Assembly (NCBI GenBank): GCA_021766785.1
Contig: JAICBP010000083.1
Span: 69,221-106,123 of the forward strand
Reading direction: 5' to 3'
Source of the DNA: Sulfurimonas sp. endosymbiont of Alviniconcha boucheti
Lineage (GTDB): Bacteria; Campylobacterota; Campylobacteria; Campylobacterales; Sulfurimonadaceae
Length of the DNA: 36,903 bases
In this document: positions 1 to 6,269 of the stretch, piece by piece
How the letters are laid out: every line of letters begins with the position of its first letter
Position numbering within the stretch: the first letter of the stretch is position 1
Notes under the pieces: model-generated
The model's input: the letters and a program-made list of their open reading frames with translations, nothing else
Database searches by the model: none
Told to the model about the DNA's origin: nothing
Translations under genes and position numbers: made by a program

Positions 1-20
1 GGATCAGGATCAGGATCAGG
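1..20. repeat. GGATCA microsatellite in the lipoprotein linker
   Basis: Three tandem GGATCA units plus GG at the window edge encode alternating Asp-Pro on the minus strand. The tract may continue outside the window. Because the unit is 6 bp, changes in copy number would keep the reading frame and only alter linker length. Confidence 0.75.
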
Positions 21-170
21 ATTTGGATTCGGAATAGGGTCAATAGTTATATTCTTCTCAACGGGTTTTTTGTCTGCTATTGGAGGGGTAGTATTGCTAT
101 CTCTATTACAACCACTCATTCCTATTCCGAGCACAAGAAGTGCCGCCAATATTTTCTGTTGTAAGTTCAT
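1..170 (-). CDS. Surface lipoprotein, 5' part only (runs off the window)
   Basis: Only the first ~57 codons are inside the window; the rest lies beyond base 1. The protein starts MNLQQKILAALLVLGIGMSG and then has Cys21, a lipoprotein signal peptide with an ISGC-like lipobox (MSGC), so export and lipid anchoring are expected. After the Cys comes a polar linker ending in repeated Pro-Asp (DPDPDP). I chose the second ATG (168-170) because it sits 6 nt after AGGA, exactly as in the paralogue starting at 5676; an ATG immediately upstream at 171-173 is possible. The signal peptide, Shine-Dalgarno region and upstream bases are nearly the same as in that paralogue, so the two belong to one family. 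The function of the mature part cannot be judged from what is present. Confidence 0.8.
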   Translation of the reverse strand, partial: MNLQQKILAALLVLGIGMSGCNRDSNTTPPIADKKPVEKNITIDPIPNPNPDPDPD

Positions 171-200
171 CATGTTTCCTTTTTTTGATGTTGAATAAAA

Positions 201-229
201 ATTATATCATATAATTTTATATTTTACAA
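201..229 (-). promoter_or_regulatory. Sigma70-type promoter of the partial lipoprotein gene
   Basis: Read on the minus strand there is TTGTAA, a 17-bp spacer and TATAAT, about 30 bp upstream of the start codon at 170. The spacing is ideal and the -10 is perfect. It lies in the gap between this gene and the upstream cbiA stop codon, so the lipoprotein probably has its own transcript. Confidence 0.6.
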
Positions 230-273
230 TAATTAGCAGTTTAAAAACATTGCAAATCAAGATTAAGAACTTT

Positions 274-1542
274 TTAAACTAAACAGATAATATTTCCCAA
301 ACGCCACATTGTATGCAGGTAAGTAGCTTTAATCTTATCCTGAATATAGCCTCCACCCTTAGCATTTTTTTTACTGACTTTGTAGAGTTGTATATCTGCT
401 TTTGGAGCTTGTACTATTTTAGAGTAGTGAAAAGCATGTCCTCTAATTATCTCACCGCTCTTTAGTTCACATTTATAATACCCTAATCGTTCAGGTTTGC
501 TTGTTAACTCAAATGTTATAGGTAAAATGCCACTCATCTTTTTATCATCACAACTCTTTCCTAAGTAGATAAGCCCCGCACACTCTGCATATACTTTTTT
601 TGTTTTAGCATGATTGAGAAGAGAGTTTTTAAAGTTCTCTGAGTGAGCAATACAACTATATGCCTCTTCAGTTTCAACATATCCTCCTGGGATAATGACT
701 ATATCTGCTTCACTTGGAATAGTCTCATCCTTTGTAGAGTCAACTAGCACTACTTTTTTATATAGATCTTTGAGATACTCTAAGTTATCATAGTAAACAA
801 AAGAGAAGTTTTTATCTTTTATTAGTACACATGTCTCCTCTTTTTGTATGACTTTTGTAAAAGGATACCCGTTTATATTTACATCTTCTATCTCCATAAT
901 AGACTCTAATATATCTAACTCAATATGCTCTAGTATCTCGTGGCTTATCTCTTGCATCACTTTAGTATCTAACTCTTTTAGATCAAGACCTAAATGTGTG
1001 CTACAAAGGCTTTTTAGTCCTTTTTGTATCCAGCCACAAACTTTTATACCCTTTACCTCTTTTTCAAGATATTTTTTCACAAGGTCATAGTGCATTTGCG
1101 ATGATACTTTATTGAGTATTACCGCTTTTATCGTGTTATCTAAGCGGAACTCTTTCATTCCCTTTAACACAGCGGCTACTGTTATATAACTCCCTCCTGC
1201 ATCAAGAATAAGTAAAGAGGGTAAATGCAAAGTTCGTGCTATATCATAAGCGCTAGCACCCTTATCCATACCATCATAAAAGCCCATAACACCCTCTACT
1301 ATTGCCACTTCTTTGTTCATATAATTTGCAAATATCCACTTTAATTGCTCTTCATTCATCATATAGCCATCAAGGTTTACAGAGGGTGTCTCTGCTATCT
1401 TCTGGTGAAACTGTGGATCTATAAAATCAGGTCCACACTTATAGGGTCGTACACTCTTTTTGAAGTGCTGAAGAAGTGCCATGGTAAGTAGTGTTTTGCC
1501 TTGGTTAGAGGCGATGGCTGAGATTACTAATGCTTTCTTCAC
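274..1542 (-). CDS. cbiA: Cobyrinate a,c-diamide synthase CbiA/CobB
   Basis: The enzyme amidates the a and c side chains of cobyrinic acid (hydrogenobyrinic acid in the aerobic route), using glutamine and ATP, in the cytosol during cobalamin synthesis. The 422-residue protein has the two domains of the family: an N-terminal ATPase with a modified P-loop (SNQGKT near residues 12-17) and the CGPDFIDPQFH motif near 36-46, then a class I glutamine amidotransferase domain with YAECAGLIYLG, whose Cys near 322 is the predicted nucleophile. The start is GTG (1540-1542), with no strong Shine-Dalgarno site. It is divergent from cbiK across a 46-bp gap. The C-terminus (YLHTMWRLGNIICLV) is shorter than the usual HLHF-containing tail, so a late frameshift is possible but not shown. 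Confidence 0.9.
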   Translation of the reverse strand: MKKALVISAIASNQGKTLLTMALLQHFKKSVRPYKCGPDFIDPQFHQKIAETPSVNLDGYMMNEEQLKWIFANYMNKEVAIVEGVMGFYDGMDKGASAYDIARTLHLPSLLILDAGGSYITVAAVLKGMKEFRLDNTIKAVILNKVSSQMHYDLVKKYLEKEVKGIKVCGWIQKGLKSLCSTHLGLDLKELDTKVMQEISHEILEHIELDILESIMEIEDVNINGYPFTKVIQKEETCVLIKDKNFSFVYYDNLEYLKDLYKKVVLVDSTKDETIPSEADIVIIPGGYVETEEAYSCIAHSENFKNSLLNHAKTKKVYAECAGLIYLGKSCDDKKMSGILPITFELTSKPERLGYYKCELKSGEIIRGHAFHYSKIVQAPKADIQLYKVSKKNAKGGGYIQDKIKATYLHTMWRLGNIICLV

Positions 1543-1552
1543 TTTTTTTGCC

Positions 1553-1558
1553 TATAAT
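1553..1558 (+). promoter_or_regulatory. -10 element for cbiK in the divergent cbiA/cbiK gap
   Basis: A perfect TATAAT lies 30 bp upstream of the cbiK ATG. The 46-bp gap between the divergent genes must hold both promoters or one must start inside a neighbour. No convincing -35 and no cobalamin riboswitch were seen; the gap is far too short for one. Confidence 0.4.
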
Positions 1559-1588
1559 TTTAAATTAATTTTACACTATGGATAATTT

Positions 1589-2425
1589 ATGAAACGGTAT
1601 AGACATTATAACAAAGAGAAAGCAATAATTCTCTCTTGTTTTGGATCAGTAATAGAGCAAGAGAAATATCTGGCATTTGAGAAGTTTATACAAGAGAGTT
1701 TTTCTGATACTCCTGTTTTTACAGCATTTAGCTCAAAGATGGTTATAAAAGAGCTCGCAAAAAAGGGTGAGGTATATAAGAATCTCCCACAAGTAATGGC
1801 TGATGTAGATATGGCAGGATATAAACGCTATATCATTGTAAGTGTTAATATCTTCCCTACTGATGAGCATGAGGTGCTTACTCGTATGGTCAAAGGTTTC
1901 CGTATATTCTCTCTTGCTAACATCCGTTACTCTGCACCACTTCTTTACAAAACCAAAGAGACATCAAACTATCTCAACTTCCTTGATGCAAAAATTCGCA
2001 AAGGAAATAGTACTATCATCAACCTCTATATTATTCACGGCGTTCCAGTGCTTAATCTTGGTGGTCTTGAAGCGGTCAACTATACTGCTAACTTTTTAAA
2101 AAGGATAAATGAGAGAAATCTGATATGTTCTCTTGAGGGAGAGTTTCCATTTTTTGCTATTAAAGATACTATAAGACGTGACATTCTAAAGTTCACAAAT
2201 GGTGATAAAAATGCAAAAGTTCAGATAGTACCGATGCTTTTAGTAAGTGGCAATCACTACGATAAAGATATGCAAGAGATATGTAAAGAAGTGGGTGAAT
2301 ATTGTGATGCGAGCATTGTAAAGTCATTTACACAAGATAAAAAGTTTAATCTCATAGAACAAGAGAGAGTAAGAGAGATTTTTAAAGAAAATATATCTGT
2401 AGAGATGAAAAAGTTAGGACTTTAG
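1589..2425 (+). CDS. cbiK: CbiK-type sirohydrochlorin cobaltochelatase
   Basis: The enzyme inserts cobalt into sirohydrochlorin (precorrin-2 side) at the start of the anaerobic cobalamin pathway. The 278-residue protein matches the CbiK chelatase fold: N-terminal IILSCFGS, an AFSSKMVIKEL segment near residues 50-60, IFPTDEHEVL (the I.PG.EY motif) near 89-98, YIIHGVPV near 148-155 with the likely metal-binding His (usual MGHG), and PMLLVSGNHYDKDM near 216-229 (usual P.L.VAGDHA..D), which carries the second conserved His. It pairs with cbiA, transcribed away from it. The replacement of MGHG by IIHG, and of the Asp in AGDH by Asn, makes it a divergent member, so another chelatase substrate cannot be ruled out. 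Confidence 0.8.
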   Translation: MKRYRHYNKEKAIILSCFGSVIEQEKYLAFEKFIQESFSDTPVFTAFSSKMVIKELAKKGEVYKNLPQVMADVDMAGYKRYIIVSVNIFPTDEHEVLTRMVKGFRIFSLANIRYSAPLLYKTKETSNYLNFLDAKIRKGNSTIINLYIIHGVPVLNLGGLEAVNYTANFLKRINERNLICSLEGEFPFFAIKDTIRRDILKFTNGDKNAKVQIVPMLLVSGNHYDKDMQEICKEVGEYCDASIVKSFTQDKKFNLIEQERVREIFKENISVEMKKLGL

Positions 2426-2484
2426 AGATTGTTGTCTTGACTTATTGGGGTAGTATATTTATAAAACTCACAGGAATCGGTACC

Positions 2485-2503
2485 ATACTTTTGATAAAAG
2501 TAT
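2485..2503. terminator. Inverted repeat between convergent cbiK and lipoprotein genes
   Basis: A perfect 8-bp inverted repeat (ATACTTTT-GAT-AAAAGTAT) lies 60 bp past the cbiK stop. It is followed on the plus strand by TCCTTTATAAG, a poor U-tract. It may end transcription from either side, but the evidence is only the symmetry. Confidence 0.3.
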
Positions 2504-2557
2504 TCCTTTATAAGTCGAATCCGCCTAAGTTTATATCTTTCCCTTGAAAAATTTGCC

Positions 2558-2576
2558 TCCCCGCTTATCACGGGGA
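2558..2576 (-). terminator. GC-rich hairpin past the FISUMP lipoprotein gene
   Basis: TCCCCG-CTTATCA-CGGGGA forms a 6-bp GC-rich stem in an AT-rich gap, 26 bp past the minus-strand stop codon. On the minus strand a run of seven T precedes the stem and GGCAAATTTTTC follows it, so it is not a textbook terminator. Confidence 0.35.
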
Positions 2577-2601
2577 TCAAAAAAATAATAATACTATCGC
2601 A

Positions 2602-5600
2602 TTAGTCTTTTATACAACGGACAGAGAACCCTCGCGCTCGGTAGTAGTAGCTATTTATGTTCACCATATTTGAATTAAAGGCCATGCCATGTGCATCGTC
2701 TCCATGAACTGAACCAGTCCAGTAATCGCCGTTGATTCCCTCGTAGTACACTATGCCGTCATTGTATTTACGGAAGCCGGCCGCAGTCAGTTTTAAGCCA
2801 CTTGAGAGAGCACCTGTACGATCTTGTGAGCTCCAAGTTTTTGACTCTTGATAGAGCTCATTATTGGCATCTTTTGCTTCATTTGGATTTAATGGCAGTC
2901 TGTATCCTGTCGGACAGACATTGTTTGCGCTTGATTCACTCGCCCATAGGGTATTATCTCTGTTTACTCTCCAATCAGCGCTTGGTGTTGTGATAAAGAG
3001 TGAATTAGATGGATTATCAGCTTCTGTAGATATTTGACCGTATCTTCCAGGTTTTGTAGATGTTGTGCCGTATTTTCCAGCTCCTGCAGCACCACTTGTC
3101 CAGTTGATTAGCTCATGCCCATCCGCTTTTCTTCCCCATTGGAAGAGTGAACCGTAAGCTTTATAATCATTAATTGCCGTAGCTTGTCGCGTGGGGTTGA
3201 AAGCAGAGCTATTTATATTTGCATACTCTGCTCCTAGGTTATTGCTTAGCCAAGTTCTTCCTGTGATTGGGTTAGTTACAGGCATATAGACAAATCTATG
3301 CTCATATTTATTATTTGTCTGTACATTAAAGTTTCTGTCTAGTATTCCAGGCAATACTTTAAGTGTAGCTGTACCGGTAGAGCCTGTACTATCTGTCGGG
3401 TAGTTAAATGTAGCTACAACTTTACCTGCTTCATCATCTTCTATATCTAGTTTTTTAGCATTGTATGTAACATTTGTAGTAATAGTTGCATTAAATGTGC
3501 CACTTCCCACTGCAAGGCTTAGTTGCTCTGACCAGCTAAATGTTGCAACTATATCTGCCACACCATCTTCTGTATCTGCCGTAGCTATAGTATATGTTTT
3601 ACTATATGCCGGTAATGTTGTTGCCTCATTTGAAACAGTGTATGGAATACTTAGAATCAGAGTGTTTGAACCACTATCTATGACACCTTGGATATCTATA
3701 GCAGAACCATATGGTGTTTGGTCATGTATGCTCACTACATTTGCTTCTAAACTTGGGTTGTCAATCGTGATATTAGTAGGAAAAGAATCATTTTCTCCCA
3801 TTGTAAATTGTTTTATACAGCGGACATAGTTTCCATCTACTCGGTAATTGAAAATGACATTGTTTGTACGCACCCTATTTGAATTAAAATCCATAGTATG
3901 AGCATTAACTCCATAGGCTGAACCAGTCCAGTAGCCACCGAGATCACTATTACCACTTACGGTGCCATTGGTGCCATCATGAATTCCAACCCTAACAAGT
4001 TTTAGGTTACTTGTTAGGGCACCGACCATATTTTTAGTGCTCCAAGTATTTGTCTCTACATACCACTCATTTTCACCATCATTAGCTTCATTTGGATTAA
4101 GTGGTAGTCTGTACCCTACTGGACAGACATTGTTTGGACTTGATTCACTTGCCCATAGTGTATCATCTCGGTTTACTCTCCAATCATGTTGTGCATTTGC
4201 TTCTATGATATAGAGTGAACCAGATGGATCATCGGCCTTTGTAGATGTTGTACCGTATTTTCCAGCTCCTGCAGTACCACCTGTCCAGTTGATTAACTCA
4301 TGTCCATCTGCTTTTCTTCCCCACTGAAAGAGTGAACCGTAAGCTTTGTAATCATTACTTGCCGTAGCTTGTTGCGTTGGGTTGAAAGCAGAGCTATTTA
4401 TATTTGCATACTCTGCTCCAAGATTGTTGTTTAGCCAAGTTCTTCCTGTGATTGGGTTAGTTACCGGTAAGTAGAGGAATCTATGCTCATATACACCATT
4501 TGTTTGTACATTAAAGCTTCTGTCCGGTATTGCAGGTATGACTTTAAGATCCAATCTCCCCATAGTGAAATCCTTATCTGTTGGATACGAAAGTGTAGCG
4601 GCTATATATCCATTCGCAGTTATATCTAATTGTCTAGCATAATAAATATTACTGCCATTGACAGGCACGATCTTTGCATCAAAATAACCATCTCCTGCAG
4701 GTAGAGTTGCATTACCCCAGTGAAGTGCTACAACAACTCCGCTCTCGTTATTGCTTGTGTTGCCAGCATCAATAGTAAAGTGAGGACTTGTAAAACTGTT
4801 AAGAATTACACTACTATCTGCGTGATAAGGCACTTTAACCAACAGACCATTTGACGCTATACTTCCACCTACATTTACACCATGATTATCGTCAAGCATA
4901 CTTACCAAAGTTGCTGTAAGTGTCGGTGCCGTAATAGTAAGTTCTTTTGAAAATGAAGCAGGCATATTGTTTACTATGCCTTGAATAGCACTTGTTGAGT
5001 TTACGGCTCCGCCACCTATAGCTGTTATATGAAGTGCCCCATTGACTCTATCTAAATTATCTGCTGTTACTCCCGTTACACCTGCATTTAAATAGTCTTG
5101 TACATTTGGTGCTAGTTTTGTGTCATCACTTGCATATGTTGTGATTTTTCCTATTGCTTTTGCTTTTGCAGCGTCTGCTGCCGCTGCCGCATTTGCCACA
5201 TCAACTACTGTTTGAATCTCTGTTGCTATTGGGTTTGTTTTATCGGCAAATGTTCCTGCTTGCAGTGCTGCTGTATAATCAACACCATTAATCGCTCTGC
5301 TTACACCGTCAATCGCATTGATTTCAGCAGCTGTTACTGCTCTACCATCTGCATTTCCAGCAATATCTTCTATGATATGATCAATACTATTATTAGTATT
5401 ATTAAAATTACTTTTGGTGACACTGTTATTGATGCTATCATTAGTATCATTGTTGGTGATATTATTCTCCTCAGGGTTAGGGTCAATAGTTGTACTCTCC
5501 TCAGGATTAGGATTAATAGTTGTATTCCCCTCTGTTTTATTATTATCTGTTGTCTTGTTCTGTTCAGTTTTTTTATTCACTATTTGAGAGATAAGGTTGT

Positions 5601-5676
5601 TATCATTAGTATTACAACCACTTATTCCAATTCCTAGCACAAGAAGTGCTGCTAAAGTGTTCTGTTTTACGTTCAT
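2602..5676 (-). CDS. Large surface lipoprotein with two FISUMP-type modules
   Basis: This is a 1024-residue exported lipoprotein: MNVKQNTLAALLVLGIGISG followed by Cys21 (lipobox ISGC). Next come an Asn/Thr/Glu linker (about 22-95), an Ala-rich, probably helical region (about 100-240), and two tandem units of ~395 residues. Each unit has a beta-rich segment and a FISUMP-like domain (Fibrobacter succinogenes major paralogous domain), near 400-622 and 800-1024, recognised by GRTWLxNNLGAEY, YGSLFQWGRKADG, WRVNRD, NNVCPxGYRLPLNPNEA, YWTGS and the final VRCIK. FISUMP domains are found in surface and secreted proteins, and their function is mostly unknown. I start at ATG 5674-5676 (AGGA 6 nt upstream, signal peptide right after); an in-frame extension to 5772 would bury the signal peptide. 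It has no operon partner; convergent with cbiK. Confidence 0.85.
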   Translation of the reverse strand: MNVKQNTLAALLVLGIGISGCNTNDNNLISQIVNKKTEQNKTTDNNKTEGNTTINPNPEESTTIDPNPEENNITNNDTNDSINNSVTKSNFNNTNNSIDHIIEDIAGNADGRAVTAAEINAIDGVSRAINGVDYTAALQAGTFADKTNPIATEIQTVVDVANAAAAADAAKAKAIGKITTYASDDTKLAPNVQDYLNAGVTGVTADNLDRVNGALHITAIGGGAVNSTSAIQGIVNNMPASFSKELTITAPTLTATLVSMLDDNHGVNVGGSIASNGLLVKVPYHADSSVILNSFTSPHFTIDAGNTSNNESGVVVALHWGNATLPAGDGYFDAKIVPVNGSNIYYARQLDITANGYIAATLSYPTDKDFTMGRLDLKVIPAIPDRSFNVQTNGVYEHRFLYLPVTNPITGRTWLNNNLGAEYANINSSAFNPTQQATASNDYKAYGSLFQWGRKADGHELINWTGGTAGAGKYGTTSTKADDPSGSLYIIEANAQHDWRVNRDDTLWASESSPNNVCPVGYRLPLNPNEANDGENEWYVETNTWSTKNMVGALTSNLKLVRVGIHDGTNGTVSGNSDLGGYWTGSAYGVNAHTMDFNSNRVRTNNVIFNYRVDGNYVRCIKQFTMGENDSFPTNITIDNPSLEANVVSIHDQTPYGSAIDIQGVIDSGSNTLILSIPYTVSNEATTLPAYSKTYTIATADTEDGVADIVATFSWSEQLSLAVGSGTFNATITTNVTYNAKKLDIEDDEAGKVVATFNYPTDSTGSTGTATLKVLPGILDRNFNVQTNNKYEHRFVYMPVTNPITGRTWLSNNLGAEYANINSSAFNPTRQATAINDYKAYGSLFQWGRKADGHELINWTSGAAGAGKYGTTSTKPGRYGQISTEADNPSNSLFITTPSADWRVNRDNTLWASESSANNVCPTGYRLPLNPNEAKDANNELYQESKTWSSQDRTGALSSGLKLTAAGFRKYNDGIVYYEGINGDYWTGSVHGDDAHGMAFNSNMVNINSYYYRARGFSVRCIKD
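3022..3081 (-). repeat. 30-bp tandem duplication inside the second FISUMP domain
   Basis: Units 3022-3051 and 3052-3081 are imperfect copies. They encode the adjacent decapeptides RYGQISTEAD and KYGTTSTKPG. The first FISUMP domain has only one copy, so this insertion came after the domains duplicated. The frame is kept. Confidence 0.75.
3061..3310 (-). repeat. Long direct repeat, copy in second FISUMP unit
   Basis: This stretch is roughly 90% identical by eye to 4246-4495, with a constant offset of 1185 bp (395 codons). It covers the most conserved part of the FISUMP unit, from the KYGTTST segment back to the EHRFVYMPVTNPITG segment. Confidence 0.85.
4246..4495 (-). repeat. Long direct repeat, copy in first FISUMP unit
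   Basis: Partner of 3061-3310. The near-identity at DNA level, including third codon positions, points to a recent duplication or gene conversion between the two halves of one gene, not to ancient domain repeats. Confidence 0.85.
5465..5524 (-). repeat. 30-bp tandem repeat in the lipoprotein linker
   Basis: Two 30-bp units (5465-5494, 5495-5524) encode TTINPNPEES and TTIDPNPEEN in the linker behind the lipid anchor. A related sequence is in the linker of the partial paralogue near 40-60 (TIDPIPNPNP). Linker length seems to evolve by whole-codon repeat changes. Confidence 0.7.
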
Positions 5677-5899
5677 CACATTTCCTTTTTTTGATGTTAA
5701 ATAGAAGCTTTTCTCTAAGCTATCTGTTTTGATATTATTTTTAACTAAAGAGCCACTTGCAGATTCCCGCAAAAGTAGCTAATTTAATTTTTTGTAGTTA
5801 AAAAAGTTGAAATCTGATTTTAAAAAAGTTATAATTTCTTATGACAAAAACTTACCAGAAAGAAGATTCAACTTGTGTCTAAGATTATATCAACTCTAT
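5677..5899 (-). promoter_or_regulatory. Leader region of the FISUMP lipoprotein gene
   Basis: No gene is seen here. The AGGA site and the poly-A/TCAAAAAAAGG leader (5677-5697) match the paralogue at 171-190. An imperfect hairpin lies at 5751-5780 (on the minus strand AGCUACUU-UU-GC paired with GC-AAGU-G-GCU, including one G:U pair and a two-base bulge). I could not find a convincing -35/-10 pair with good spacing, so the promoter is undefined. Confidence 0.35.
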
Positions 5900-6269
5900 C
5901 AAATATAATACCCCTAAAAATCAAGTCAATTTTCTAAAAGATTTAATTTCATTCTCACCTGTTACTTTATGCCACACTTTTAGATAGTCAAGATAAACAT
6001 TCATTGATTTTTGATAGTTTCATAATTACTGATATAGATATTATCGTGTTTAAGCGTTCTGAAAAATCTCTCAATGACAATATTGTCAATACTTCTACCG
6101 CTGGCGTTTATCGAGATTTGAATCTTATGATCTTGAAGTAGTTTTGTTCGGCTATATATGTTCTACCTTTTTTCTACTCATTTTTTCATCTCCTTAATTC
6201 TTGTCATTTTATCTTTTTTGAAAATAACTTACTGAATTGGTATCTTAGATTTTAGGGGCATTATATTTG
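5900..6269 (-). mobile_element. IS3-family remnant with terminal inverted repeats (MITE-like)
   Basis: The 370-bp element is bounded by 20-bp inverted repeats, CAAATATAATACCCCTAAAA at 5900-5919 and, on the opposite strand, CAAATATAATGCCCCTAAAA at 6250-6269 (19/20 identical). Inside, on the minus strand, are AAGGAG and a short start MSRKK (an orfA-like beginning), then directly a fragment typical of the C-terminal end of an IS3/IS150 transposase (SGRSIDNIVIERFFRTLKHD, then NIYISNYETIK), and another frame (MNVYLDYLKVWHKV) ending in TGA right before the left repeat. The middle of the transposase is deleted and frames are broken. No clear target-site duplication flanks it. The right repeat overlaps the helicase 3' end. 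Confidence 0.75.
5922..6140 (-). pseudogene. IS3-type transposase fragment (rve C-terminal end)
   Basis: Read on the minus strand, about 40 codons encode HKIQISINASGRSIDNIVIE and then RFFRTLKHDNIYISNYETIK, the pattern seen near the last catalytic Glu of IS3-family DDE transposases (GRAxDNIxxERxWRTxKYExxY). It breaks at a TGA and continues in another frame as NVYLDYLKVWHKVTGENEI. The rest of orfA and orfB is missing, so it cannot transpose itself. Confidence 0.75.

Noticed and set aside
5677-5772. In-frame 32-codon extension upstream of the FISUMP lipoprotein
   Set aside because: It would place the lipoprotein signal peptide inside the chain. The ATG at 5676 has a Shine-Dalgarno site and matches the paralogue.
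5751-5780. Resemblance to a cobalamin riboswitch core (GCCACTT...TCCCGCAAAAG)
   Set aside because: The B12-box and the long paired leader are absent, and on this strand no downstream gene follows. Treated as a simple hairpin.
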